NCBI GenBank assembly: GCA_943912335.1 | Contig: CALTUD010000021.1 | Span: forward strand, 1 to 64,000 | Direction: 5' to 3' | Source: an uncultured Acetobacteraceae bacterium | Lineage (GTDB): Bacteria > Pseudomonadota > Alphaproteobacteria > Acetobacterales > Acetobacteraceae | DNA: 64,000 nt | Part shown: one piece after another, positions 26,479-36,200 of the stretch | Numbering within the stretch: the first letter of the stretch is position 1 | How the letters are laid out: each line of letters opens with the position of its first letter | Translations under genes and position numbers: made by a program | The notes under the pieces: generated by a model | What the model saw: the letters and a program-made list of their open reading frames with translations, nothing else | Told to the model about the DNA's origin: nothing | Databases searched by the model: none

Positions 26479-27315
26479 TTACCCAAGCCGCGCCGCATGC
26501 CAGCGCAGATGATCCTCCATGAAGGACGACACGAAGAAATAGGAATGCGTATACCCCGGCTGCAGACGCAGCTCGAGCGCGATCCCCGCTCGCACGCACG
26601 CTTCCCGGAGCAGCTCCGGCCGCAACTGCTCCGCCAGGAACTGGTCCGCGTCGCCCTGATCCACCAGCAGCGCCGGTACGCGCGCCCCGTCCTCGATCAG
26701 CGCCACCGCATCGTGGCGACGCCACACCGCACGATCCTCGCCCAGATACCCACGGAACGCCTTCTGCCCCCACGGCACCTGGCTCGGCGCCACGATCGGC
26801 GCGAAGGCCGACACGGCCCGGAACCGCTCCGGGTTCGACAACCCGAGCGTCAGCGCGCCATGGCCGCCCATGGAATGGCCGGTGATGCTCTGCCGCACGG
26901 GATCGACCGGGAACTCCGCGGCGACCAGCGCCGGCAGCTCGTCCAGCACGTAGCGCCGCATCCGGTAATGCTCGGCAAACGGCGCACGGATCGCATCCAG
27001 ATAGAACCCGGCCCCGAGCCCGAAATCATAGGCGCCATCGGGATCGTCCGGCACGCCCTCGCCGCGCGGGCTCGTATCCGGCGCCACGAACACCAGCCCC
27101 AGCTTCGCGCACAGCCGTCGATACTCGCCCTTGTCGGTCACGTTCGCATGCGTGCAGGTCAGCCCGCTCAGGAACCACACCACGGGCAGACGCGCGCCCG
27201 GCGCGTGCGGCGGCACGAACACGGAAAATGCCATCTCCGTGCCCGTACTGTCCGAACGATGCCGGCACACGAACTGCTCGCCGCCATGTGCCCGCTCACG
27301 CGAGACGATCTCCAT
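26479..27315 (-). CDS. fghA: S-formylglutathione hydrolase
   Basis: Hydrolyses S-formylglutathione to formate and glutathione, the second step of glutathione-dependent formaldehyde oxidation. The 278 residues match the esterase-D/FghA family: VVWFLSGLTCTHANV (oxyanion region), APDTSPRGEGVPDDP, GHSMGGHGAL (nucleophile Ser in G-x-S-x-G) and GYTHSYFFVSSF (catalytic His). It begins 2 bp after the stop of the class III alcohol dehydrogenase gene, so the pathway's two enzymes form one operon. Copy B of the repeat follows the stop. Confidence 0.95.
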   Translation of the reverse strand: MEIVSRERAHGGEQFVCRHRSDSTGTEMAFSVFVPPHAPGARLPVVWFLSGLTCTHANVTDKGEYRRLCAKLGLVFVAPDTSPRGEGVPDDPDGAYDFGLGAGFYLDAIRAPFAEHYRMRRYVLDELPALVAAEFPVDPVRQSITGHSMGGHGALTLGLSNPERFRAVSAFAPIVAPSQVPWGQKAFRGYLGEDRAVWRRHDAVALIEDGARVPALLVDQGDADQFLAEQLRPELLREACVRAGIALELRLQPGYTHSYFFVSSFMEDHLRWHAARLG

Positions 27316-27317
27316 GC

Positions 27318-28427
<1,110 letters not shown>

Positions 28428-28657
28428 GCGTAAGATTCCGGCCGTAGGATGGTGGACGGACGGTATCGCAAAAGGTCGATTTCGTCTGCCCCGGAGAGAC
28501 GACGGCGAGCCGGGTTGCCGGCCACGTTGCAAGCGATGTGGATGACCGGCTTTCAGAATTGCTGACAATCGGGATTACGCTCGAACAGGCATAACCCCGC
28601 AATCCGATGTCGAATTCTTAGCGTATTGCAGCCACTTACACCGTCAAACTGTAGGTC

Positions 28658-28682
28658 GTGGGGCGTTTTAAATTCGCCCCAC
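28658..28682 (-). terminator. Hairpin downstream of the AIPR gene
   Basis: GTGGGGCG (28658-28665) pairs perfectly with CGCCCCAC (28675-28682) around a 9-nt A/T loop. It begins 9 bp past the stop of the AIPR gene on the minus strand. No T-run follows, so termination strength is uncertain; it also marks the left border of the low-GC island. Confidence 0.55.
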
Positions 28683-28691
28683 TGGCATCAT

Positions 28692-29924
28692 TCACGAACC
28701 AAATTTTGTACCGGCAGCCATCGCAAACTTCTCAGCCATCTGCTTATGCGTCCGCGTCGAGTTTAACAGCATGGTCCACGAGTCCCGATGCTTACCAAGG
28801 TTCCAAGGATTACCCTTAACTGAGTCGCTCTTTAAAGCTTGCTTGAGCTGAAGGAAGATTCCGTCCTTCTCGTCCCAAAGTGGAGGAGGAACGAGTGCCC
28901 AGCCACCCGACGTCTTCTCAACGAAGATAGAGAGCGCCGCAAGGACCGGAAAGATAAACCCATCAGCGACATCTAATACGCGCCGATTTGATTCATCTCT
29001 CGTCACTCCTTGTTGAATGAACGTGCCGATGAAGCCTTGGTGCTTCTTCCAGTCCTGATAAATTTTCCAAGCTCGAGGTGCCATCTCAACGATGAATTCA
29101 TATACCCGCTTCGACGAGTCATGGTTCCTGCTTGTTGGATCATCCGCCTCGTTGAAGTAACGCTGAAAGTCTTTGAGGCACTTTGCGCGCATCGAGTAGG
29201 TGAATACTTTATTCGGATTCTCGCGATCAGCCTCAATCGGCCAAACCGAAGGAGGTATCAACGCCATCGTCACCTGGAGAAGCTTTGGAGTATCGATTAC
29301 GCTATCTCCGCCATCGGTCTCGTTTATACGAATTCGCCAATCTTTACAGACAGAGAACATTGACTTCTGAAGGTCATCAAGGACTCCCTTCTTGCCAGCG
29401 ATGCTCAGCGGATCAACATTATTCTGTGAATTTCGAGCTATGGAAATTTCGGCGATCAGCTCATCATCGTTCGTGACTATGATTTCGAACTTCACGCTTA
29501 CGGGCGACTTCTCACTCTCGTTAGCCGCCTCACCATAAAACTGCTTCAGAACACCCTGCGTCTGCGCACCATTTATAAGACTCGGCGCTAGTAGCTTAGC
29601 AAACTTACCAGTCTCATCGATCAGGACATCCCGGGCAACGACAACAATCCCGCCATTCTTGATAGCAAACGTATTCGGTATCGTTCGAAGCGTATCAAAC
29701 ATGGCACGGTGGACCGAAGTGAGCACTCGGCGTTTCCGTCCTGCCGCATCCGGGATATAGTCACGGACGTTCTCATCGTTGGGAAGGTCGAGCACGCTCT
29801 CGCCCGGCGCCGTGCCTGCATAGACCTTTCGGCCCGCAGCCAGATCTTCTGGCGAAGTAATATTCCGAATTGAGTGGAAGGGAAATTTGAGCAGCATTGA
29901 ATGCTGCGCGCTGGAACGCGTCAT
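28692..29924 (-). CDS. AIPR-family (abortive infection phage resistance) protein
   Basis: A 410-residue protein of the AIPR family, members of which confer abortive phage resistance. The recognisable core is FAIKNGGIVVVARDV (about residues 86-100) and LAPSLINGAQTQGVLKQF (about 111-128), corresponding to the family's NNGI and 'P-x-I-x-NG-x-QT' motifs. The next stretch, AEISIARNSQNNVDPLSI, also fits. The start has GGAG 8 nt upstream. Two 60-base lines I counted inside the gene are 43 % and 48 % GC against about 70 % in the neighbouring rbs genes, so it was probably acquired by transfer. No toxin, restriction or second defence gene accompanies it. The mechanism is not deducible. Confidence 0.75.
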   Translation of the reverse strand: MTRSSAQHSMLLKFPFHSIRNITSPEDLAAGRKVYAGTAPGESVLDLPNDENVRDYIPDAAGRKRRVLTSVHRAMFDTLRTIPNTFAIKNGGIVVVARDVLIDETGKFAKLLAPSLINGAQTQGVLKQFYGEAANESEKSPVSVKFEIIVTNDDELIAEISIARNSQNNVDPLSIAGKKGVLDDLQKSMFSVCKDWRIRINETDGGDSVIDTPKLLQVTMALIPPSVWPIEADRENPNKVFTYSMRAKCLKDFQRYFNEADDPTSRNHDSSKRVYEFIVEMAPRAWKIYQDWKKHQGFIGTFIQQGVTRDESNRRVLDVADGFIFPVLAALSIFVEKTSGGWALVPPPLWDEKDGIFLQLKQALKSDSVKGNPWNLGKHRDSWTMLLNSTRTHKQMAEKFAMAAGTKFGS

Positions 29925-30209
29925 ACTAATCTCCTAACTACCAGCCGCTCCGCGAACCCAGCGGCCGATTGACCGCGGAAGAACGTGCTGACTCAAACAG
30001 ACTGGACGACGTCGGCGTGTTTTGCAAGCCCGTAATTTGCGCTGTTAGAAAGGCAATGCGCCTGTTTCCAGATCCCGAAACAAATGATCTAGCAACCTGA
30101 TGAGACGTGGTCTCAAGGTGGATTTGCTGCTTTCTACATGTCTTACCTTGGACAATTAGATCACCTTTGATCTCTCGCAAATACCCGACGTTAAGCTGAC
30201 GGCTGGTTT
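29925..30209. other. Low-GC upstream region of the AIPR gene
   Basis: This 285-bp stretch continues the low-GC island. A 91-codon open frame (30213 to 29938, minus) needs a TTG start inside the neighbouring REP-like hairpin and shows no recognisable domain, so I treat it as non-coding. The region most likely contains the promoter of the AIPR gene; I see no inverted repeat clear enough to call an operator. Confidence 0.45.
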
Positions 30210-30252
30210 CCAAAGGCTCGCCTTTGGCGGGGTCCAGGGGCAGCGCCCCTGG
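30210..30252 (-). repeat. REP-like double hairpin
   Basis: Two adjacent palindromes: CCAAAGGC/GCCTTTGG (30210-30217 with 30220-30227) and CCAGGGGC/GCCCCTGG (30234-30241 with 30245-30252), separated by CGGGGT. This pattern is a widespread dispersed element in many GC-rich alphaproteobacteria. Here it lies 17 bp downstream of the rbsC-type stop codon, where it may end the sugar-transport transcript, and at the right border of the low-GC island. Confidence 0.75.
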
Positions 30253-30269
30253 CCTTCACACGCCCGCAT

Positions 30270-31259
30270 TTACCCCCGCGTCAACCGCGCCCGATACGAA
30301 TCCAGCACCACCGCCAGGATGATCACCACCCCGGTCACGATCTGCCGGATGAAATCGCTCACCCCCATCAGGATCAGCCCGTTCGCCAGCACGCCGATGA
30401 TCGCAGCGCCCAGCAGGGTGCCGATCAGCGAGCCGCGCCCGCCGGACAGCGACGTGCCGCCGATGATCACGGCGGCGATCGCGTTCAGTTCGAAGCCGAT
30501 GCCCAGGATCGGGTTGGCGATGGTCAGGCGCGCCATGTAGACGATCGCGGCGATGCCGACGAACAGGCCGGTGACGGTGAAGGCCAGCACCTTGGTCAGC
30601 ATCGGCCGGTGCCCGCTCAGGCGCACGGCTTCCTCGTTGTTGCCGATCGCGTAGATCATGCGGCCGAACACGGTGCGCGTCAGCACCAGCCAGCCAAGCC
30701 CGAGCAGAACCAGTGCGAGCACGAACATCACCGGCACGCCCAGCACGGTCGCGGTGCCGAAGGCGTTGAAGCTGTCGGGAAAGTCGTAGATCGTGCGGGC
30801 GTTCGTGACTTGCAGGGCGCCACCACGGGCGATGTTCAACATGCCCAGCGTGACGATGAAGGACGGGATGCCCCAGAACGAGGAGATCCATCCGTTCGCG
30901 GCGCCGCAGACCATGCCGACAAGCAGGCTGCCCGCCACGCCGAGCGCCACCGCCAGCGGCTCGGAGATTCCGTCCAGCGTCAGCAGACGCCCCGCGACCA
31001 CAGCGCACAACGCCATCACCGCGCCCACCGACAGGTCGATCCCGCCGATCAGGATCGCGAAGGTCATGCCCGTCGCCAGGATCAGATTGATCGTGATCTG
31101 GGTGAGGATGTTGGAGATGTTCTCATGCGTGCTGAAATCGGGCGCCACGACGGCGAAGAACACGACCATCGCCAGAAGGGCGAGACCGATGCCGGCCTCG
31201 CGCAGAACGCGCCGGATCGTGGCGGAAGAAGCGGAAGACACTCTTTCTGGTCCCTTCAA
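30270..31259 (-). CDS. rbsC: Ribose-type ABC transporter permease
   Basis: Inner-membrane permease (329 residues) of a carbohydrate uptake type 2 ABC transporter. It has about ten hydrophobic helices and family signatures TFAILIGGIDLSVGAVMALC (about residues 60-79) and FELNAIAAVIIGGTSLSGGRG (about 240-260). Its ATG overlaps the stop of the ATPase gene (ATGA), and it is the last gene of the operon. Relatives carry ribose, but xylose, autoinducer-2 or other sugars are equally possible; the symbol reflects closest overall type rather than proven substrate. Confidence 0.9.
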   Translation of the reverse strand: MKGPERVSSASSATIRRVLREAGIGLALLAMVVFFAVVAPDFSTHENISNILTQITINLILATGMTFAILIGGIDLSVGAVMALCAVVAGRLLTLDGISEPLAVALGVAGSLLVGMVCGAANGWISSFWGIPSFIVTLGMLNIARGGALQVTNARTIYDFPDSFNAFGTATVLGVPVMFVLALVLLGLGWLVLTRTVFGRMIYAIGNNEEAVRLSGHRPMLTKVLAFTVTGLFVGIAAIVYMARLTIANPILGIGFELNAIAAVIIGGTSLSGGRGSLIGTLLGAAIIGVLANGLILMGVSDFIRQIVTGVVIILAVVLDSYRARLTRG

Positions 31260-32791
31260 TGGGTCCGCATGTAGCGGCTATAGGCGAGCGACAGAATGCG
31301 CTCTTCCGAGAAATCGGGCCGTGCCACCTCGCCGGCCAAAACGCCGCGCGACAGCACCAGAATCCGGTCGCACAGATGCGTCAGCTCGGGCAGTTCGGAC
31401 GACACGACCAGGATCGCCCTGCCCTCCCGCGCCAGGCGGCCGAGCAGCGCGTAGATCTCCGCCTTGGCGCCGACATCGATGCCGCGCGTCGGCTCGTCCA
31501 GCATCAGCACGCGCGCCTTGTCGCCCATCAGCCATTTCGCCAGAACGATCTTCTGCTGATTGCCGCCGGAGAGTTCGATCACAGGCTGTTCCGGCCCGGT
31601 GATCTTGGTGGCCAGATCCTTCGCCAACCGCCTGGTTTCCGCGCGCTCCGCCGCAGGGCGCAGCCAGCCGAACCGGGACACCATCTTCAGGCGCGCCAGC
31701 GTGGTGTTCACGCGCGCCGCCATCGGCAGCACCAGCCCCTCTTCCTTGCGGTTCTCGGTCAGCAAACAGATGCCCGCATCCACCGCATCGCGCGGCGAAC
31801 GGATGCGCACGGGCTTGCCGTCGCGCTCGATCGTGCCGGAGATCGCGGGATCGGCGCCGAAGATCGCGCGTACCGCTTCCGTGCGTCCTGCCCCGACCAG
31901 CCCCGCCAGACCGACGATCTCGCCTTCCCGCACGGTGAAATCGAGCGCGCCGTCCTCCGGCGATCCGCGCGGACGCAGCGCCCGCACGCCGAGCGCGGGT
32001 CCGCCCAGCGTGCCGCCGCCGATCGGCGCCTGCGCGGCCAGGGTGCGTCCGATCATCGCGCGCACCAGCGCGGCTGGCTCGGTGTCGGCGATGCGCATCG
32101 TGTCCACGAGCGCGCCGTTGCGGAGAATGGAGACGCGGTCGCACAGATCGAAGATCTCGGCCAGGTGATGCGACACGTAGAGCATGGTCATGCCCTGCGC
32201 CTTCAACAGGCGTATCTGCTCGAACAGGCGCCCGGCTTCGCGCGGCGTCAGCGTCGCGGTGGGCTCGTCCAGCACGAGGACGCGCCCGTCGCCGGACAAG
32301 GCGCGCGCGATCTCGACCAGCTGCTTCTGAGCGATGCCGAGCCGCTCCACGGGCGTGCGGGGGCCGATCTCGTCCAGCCCGACACGGGCCAGAAGCGCCT
32401 CGGCGCGACGATCCATCTCGCGTCGGTCGACGATGCCGCCGATCGGGCCCAACCGGCGTCGCGGCAGGTGCTCGAACAGAAGGTTCTCGGCCACGCTGAG
32501 CGCAGGCAGCAGGTTGAATTCCTGATGCACCACGCGCACCCCCGCGCGGATCGCGTCGAGCGGCGTCTGCGGCGCATAGATCTGCCCCGCAAGACGCATC
32601 TCGCCGCTGTCCGGCCTGTGGATGCCGGCCAGAAGACGGATCAGGCTCGATTTCCCGGCCCCGTTCTCGCCAGCGAGCGCCAGCATCTCTCCGGGCGCCA
32701 CGTCGAGACTGATCCCGTCCACGGCCAGCACGCCCGGAAAGCGCTTGGAAACCCCGCTGAGCCTGAGAATGGGCTCGTTCGCGTTCGTCAC
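31256..32791 (-). CDS. rbsA: Sugar ABC transporter ATPase, duplicated (RbsA type)
   Basis: A 511-residue ATPase with two fused ABC modules, as in RbsA/XylG/MglA. The first has a complete Walker A (GENGAGKSSL, about 36-45) and Walker B (VLVLDEPTATL). The second has a modified P-loop (GLVGAGRTEAVRA, about 292-304), as usual in this subfamily, and the signature LSGGNQQKIVLAKWL followed by LMLDEPTRGIDVGAK. It starts 4 bp after the binding-protein gene and overlaps the permease gene. It powers sugar uptake; the substrate is not shown by this subunit. Confidence 0.93.
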   Translation of the reverse strand: MTNANEPILRLSGVSKRFPGVLAVDGISLDVAPGEMLALAGENGAGKSSLIRLLAGIHRPDSGEMRLAGQIYAPQTPLDAIRAGVRVVHQEFNLLPALSVAENLLFEHLPRRRLGPIGGIVDRREMDRRAEALLARVGLDEIGPRTPVERLGIAQKQLVEIARALSGDGRVLVLDEPTATLTPREAGRLFEQIRLLKAQGMTMLYVSHHLAEIFDLCDRVSILRNGALVDTMRIADTEPAALVRAMIGRTLAAQAPIGGGTLGGPALGVRALRPRGSPEDGALDFTVREGEIVGLAGLVGAGRTEAVRAIFGADPAISGTIERDGKPVRIRSPRDAVDAGICLLTENRKEEGLVLPMAARVNTTLARLKMVSRFGWLRPAAERAETRRLAKDLATKITGPEQPVIELSGGNQQKIVLAKWLMGDKARVLMLDEPTRGIDVGAKAEIYALLGRLAREGRAILVVSSELPELTHLCDRILVLSRGVLAGEVARPDFSEERILSLAYSRYMRTH

Positions 32792-32795
32792 GTGA

Positions 32796-33731
32796 TCAGA
32801 TCGTCGATGCCGTTTCCAGCTTCATCGGCGTCTTCACCCAGCCGGTGAAGGTCTGGCCGCCGATTTCCTTCAACGCCGTATCGATGCCGTCCGCGGCAAG
32901 CTGCGCCCCGAACTGGTCGACCGTCGCGAGCACCTCGCCGTCCTTGATGAGCGGCTGGATCGCGGCAATGCCGTCGAAGCCGATCACCTTGATCTTGCCC
33001 TTCTTGCCAGCCGCCTCGATCGCCTTCACCACACCGAGCGCCATGTCGTCATTCGCCGCCATCACGCCCTGGATATCCGGGTGCGCGGTCAGCATGTTCG
33101 AAAACACCGTGTTGGCTTCTTCGGTTTCCCAATGCGCGGTGCGGCTGTCGAGCAGATCGAGCTTATTCTGCGCGATGGAATCCATGAAGCCCTCCTTGCG
33201 CTGCACGCCGTTCGCGGCGCCCGGGTTGCCCTCCAGGATCACGACCTTGCCACCCGCGCCGAGCGCCTTGGCCAGGACATCGGCACTCATCTTCGCACCT
33301 TCGCGGTTGTCGGGGCCGACGAAGACGATATCGATGTGATGCTTCTTCAGGTCGTTCGCATTGAGCAGAACGTCGATGTTGACGAGCTTGATCCCGGCCT
33401 TGGCCGCGCGGACGAGCGGCGGGATCAGTGCACGGCTGTCGGCCGGCGCGATCACGATCGCATCGACCTTGCGGGTGATCAGGTTCTCCACCAGTGCGAT
33501 CTGCCCATCGATATCGGTCTCGGACTGGATGCCGAGCGGGATGAGCTCGCAGGTGCCGAGCTGTTGCACGTGCTGGACGGCACCTTCCTGCATGTTCTTG
33601 AAGAACTCGTTGGCCAGCGACTTCATCACCAGCCCGACGACCGGCTTCTTCGACTGCGCCAATGCCGCGCCGAACGGCAGCGACAGAACCCCGGCGGCAC
33701 CGATGCCAGCCAGGAACGTACGACGATCCAT
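32796..33731 (-). CDS. rbsB: Sugar ABC transporter substrate-binding protein (RbsB type)
   Basis: A 311-residue periplasmic binding protein of the ribose/galactose class, first gene of the operon. The leader MDRRTFLAGIGAAG contains twin arginines followed by TFL, a Tat-type signal, with cleavage near ALAQ. The mature part begins KKPVVGLVMKSLANEFF, then shows the two-lobe pattern (VDAIVIAPADSRALIPPL, VVILEGNPGAANGVQR, GVMAANDDMALGVVKAI). It is divergent from the sulfotransferase gene, so a promoter must lie in 33732-33905. No LacI- or DeoR-type regulator is adjacent. Confidence 0.9.
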   Translation of the reverse strand: MDRRTFLAGIGAAGVLSLPFGAALAQSKKPVVGLVMKSLANEFFKNMQEGAVQHVQQLGTCELIPLGIQSETDIDGQIALVENLITRKVDAIVIAPADSRALIPPLVRAAKAGIKLVNIDVLLNANDLKKHHIDIVFVGPDNREGAKMSADVLAKALGAGGKVVILEGNPGAANGVQRKEGFMDSIAQNKLDLLDSRTAHWETEEANTVFSNMLTAHPDIQGVMAANDDMALGVVKAIEAAGKKGKIKVIGFDGIAAIQPLIKDGEVLATVDQFGAQLAADGIDTALKEIGGQTFTGWVKTPMKLETASTI

Positions 33732-33905
33732 GGAAACGAACTCCTCCCGAGCCGATCTTTTGCCGGTCTCTTGGTCCCGACCCTAGCGATGGAAAGCACG
33801 GGAGGGAAGTCGCCCCGCTGTGGAAGCGGCGTTTGCGGCAGCGCAGCATTCAGGACACACCCGTTTCGTGGCACAACGCCCGACGGAACCACAGCGAGCC
33901 CGCGC

Positions 33906-34730
33906 ATGCCCCGTTCGATCCATTTCCTGTCCGGCCTGCCGCGCTCCGGTTCGACCCTGCTCGCCGCCCTGCTGTCGCAGAACCCGCTCCTCCGCACCGG
34001 CATGAGTTCGCCGCTGGCGGTGATGGTGGAGAAACTCCTTCCGGTGATGGGGGCTGGGGAATATGCGAGCGCGTTCGACGATGCTCTGCGCCGGCGCGTG
34101 CTGCACGGTCTGGTCGACGGCTTCCTCGGGCACGACGCGCCCGGGCGCGTGACCATCGACACCAATCGCGCCTGGTGCGCACATATGCGGCTGATTGCCG
34201 ATCTCTGTCCCGATGCAGTCGTGATCGCCTGTGTGCGTGATCCCGTCTGGATCATCGACAGTTTCGAGCAACTCATCCGACGCAATACCTATCGGATCTC
34301 CGGCCTGCATGGCGCCGCACACGCCGCCACCGTGTTCGATCGCGTGGAGCGGCTCATGGCCGTCACCGGGGCGTTCGGCGCGGCCTGGCAGGCGTTGCAG
34401 GACGCCTTCTTCGGCGAACACGCGCACCGTCTCGTCGTGGTCGATTACGACGCTCTGGTCGCCGAACCTTTGCGCGTGCTGGCACTTCTCTACGATCGAC
34501 TGCGCCTGCCCGCCTTCGCGCACGATCCGGCGAACGTGCCGCCGATCGACGCGGCCGCCTTCGACGCCGATCTGCACACGCCCGGCCTGCACGCTCTGCG
34601 CCCCTCGGTCGGCCGCACGCATCGCCGCACCATCCTGCCGCCGCAAATCGTTTCCCGCCTCGCCGACACCGCCTTCTGGCGCGACGAGACGAACAATCCC
34701 GGCGGCGCGTTCGTGATCGGGCAGGATTGA
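33906..34730 (+). CDS. PAPS-dependent sulfotransferase family protein
   Basis: A 274-residue protein with the PAPS-binding loop FLSGLPRSGSTLLAALLSQN at residues about 7-26 and the 3'-phosphate site in CVRDPVWIIDSFEQLIRRN (about 109-127). Such enzymes move sulfate from PAPS to carbohydrates, proteins or small molecules; some bacterial relatives have lost activity. The start at 33906 places the loop near the N-terminus as usual, and upstream frame is not conserved. The acceptor is unknown. It neighbours neither sulfate-activation nor glycan genes. Confidence 0.85.
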   Translation: MPRSIHFLSGLPRSGSTLLAALLSQNPLLRTGMSSPLAVMVEKLLPVMGAGEYASAFDDALRRRVLHGLVDGFLGHDAPGRVTIDTNRAWCAHMRLIADLCPDAVVIACVRDPVWIIDSFEQLIRRNTYRISGLHGAAHAATVFDRVERLMAVTGAFGAAWQALQDAFFGEHAHRLVVVDYDALVAEPLRVLALLYDRLRLPAFAHDPANVPPIDAAAFDADLHTPGLHALRPSVGRTHRRTILPPQIVSRLADTAFWRDETNNPGGAFVIGQD

Positions 34731-34803
34731 AGCGGCGGCCGGGTCGTTGCTTCCAAGTTCAGAAAATAGCACGCTCAACCTGACGGTTCGGAGACGACCA
34801 CCC

Positions 34804-35433
34804 ATGCGACGCCGTGAACGGCTTCTCCTTGGAGCCTTACTTACCGCCTACTGCGGGGTAGCCCATGCCGCCACCGCCCAGGACGTCATTCATGTCACGA
34901 TGATCGGCCAGCATCTCGCCATCCCCGCGCAATATTTCCTGGATGGCATCCACCCGCGCGAGGGGAGCGAAGCGGACGGCCTGCTGCTCGGCGCGAACTG
35001 GCCGGCCATGACGGGCAATAGCGATGAAGATGCGCAAGGACTGCGTATCTTGATCCAGCCCATCACCGGCAACACGAGTGGTGCGACGATGCTGGCGAGG
35101 CGTTTAGAAACGCTCACCCGCCTGGGGCAGACGTCCGTTGAGAGGCAACCAGGAGACGAAGCGTCGCCGCGCGGCAATGGAATCGCGGCAGTGTCGAAGC
35201 TACGACCGCTCGACATGTACATGTGGAAAGAGGTTTATGTCGTGGACCCGGCGAGCCCAACGGATATCGTCGCGTGCGCCTCCATAAAGGACGTCCCTGT
35301 ACCGAGTTGCATCCAGAACTTTGCTGCGGGCCAATTCTATTTTCAAGTCACGTATCCTAGAAAACTTGTGACAGACTGGAGCGACATCAAGAAACAGACC
35401 AATCGGCTTTTCGCCCAGTTCGAAGGACAATGA
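34804..35433 (+). CDS. Secreted protein of unknown function
   Basis: A 209-residue protein I do not recognise. It begins with a signal peptide (MRRRERLLLGALLTAYCGVA, cleavage near AHA|AT). The mature part has an early IPAQYFLDGI segment, LLLGANWPAM, and near the end a cysteine pair (VACASIKDVPVPSC) that may form a disulfide in the periplasm. The start at 34804 is chosen because it opens the signal peptide. GC is about 50 % in one counted line, well below the flanks. It ends exactly where the next (interrupted) gene begins, so the two form a unit. Confidence 0.7.
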   Translation: MRRRERLLLGALLTAYCGVAHAATAQDVIHVTMIGQHLAIPAQYFLDGIHPREGSEADGLLLGANWPAMTGNSDEDAQGLRILIQPITGNTSGATMLARRLETLTRLGQTSVERQPGDEASPRGNGIAAVSKLRPLDMYMWKEVYVVDPASPTDIVACASIKDVPVPSCIQNFAAGQFYFQVTYPRKLVTDWSDIKKQTNRLFAQFEGQ

Positions 35434-36192
35434 ATGTCGGAACAGACTGCGGATCGCCTGCTCAGTCAGCTCAGTGACGCCTTCAAAGCCCGTGATCGGA
35501 CATGATATTATGAGCTTATCCGGGACAGCGGCGATCCCTACGGGGAGCTCGCTCTAGGCGTAGTAAAGCAATCCCTCATCTCCGGGCGCGTCGCAAAGAA
35601 TTTCGCGGTTGAGGTCGGTCGCCGTTGTGGCATCCAGATAGATTCCTCTTTGTGGCTTTCGATTAGCGCAGGGTTGATGGGCGCCGATTACGCGGCAAGA
35701 CGGGACACAGGCGACGGCCCACACGAGCTGCGTTGGACGACGATCCGCGACTATCACGTCGCAACATTCGTTGGTCATCACCTCCCAGGCCAAGCCTGGA
35801 CCGCCTTCATTCCACTCGACGTCGTTGGCGATGCCCGAGCGCCGGGCCTGTGGAACCGGATGTGCCGCTCCGACATGATCCGTGTTGGCGTCGAGACTAT
35901 GCTCAACCTTCTGAGCCCCGTCATCGAACGTGAGACTGGCTCATTTCCGGAGTGGTCACGCTCGCTACCCTACAACGAAATATTACTACCAATGATCGGG
36001 GTTGGATCTGCGGCCGCCTTGATGGAACTTGACGGCTGCATGAGATCCGTCGCGGCACTGAAAGCCTGCCGCGAACGTCTGACTCCAACCGAGGAAGAAG
36101 CGCTCTTCTGGCTCGACGTTCTGTTGACCGACATTCATGGCGCGGTCCGCGACGGGTTCATCGTCCCGACCGCGATCTGGCGCTCCTTGTAG
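35434..36192 (+). pseudogene. Unknown gene interrupted by one in-frame TGA
   Basis: The ATG directly after the preceding stop opens a 23-codon frame (MSEQTADRLLSQLSDAFKAR) that ends at a TGA at 35503-35505. The same frame then stays open to 36192, giving YYELIRDSGDPYGELALGVV and about 230 more residues. Ignoring the TGA, the whole is 252 codons of natural-looking protein. A TGG-to-TGA change (Trp to stop) is the simplest cause. The second part could restart at the ATG at 35677 or other internal starts, but would lose the N-terminal third. I do not recognise the family. GC is about 55 %, lower than the flanks. Confidence 0.65.
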
Positions 36193-36200
36193 GTCGAGCC

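Noticed and set aside
29938..30213. A 91-residue minus-strand open frame upstream of the AIPR gene
   Set aside because: It needs a TTG start inside a REP-like hairpin, has no ribosome site and no recognisable features.
35503..35505. Selenocysteine at the in-frame TGA
   Set aside because: No selB/selA genes are in view, the flanking residues do not fit a known selenoprotein, and I see no bacterial SECIS-like hairpin immediately after the TGA; a nonsense change or sequencing error is simpler.
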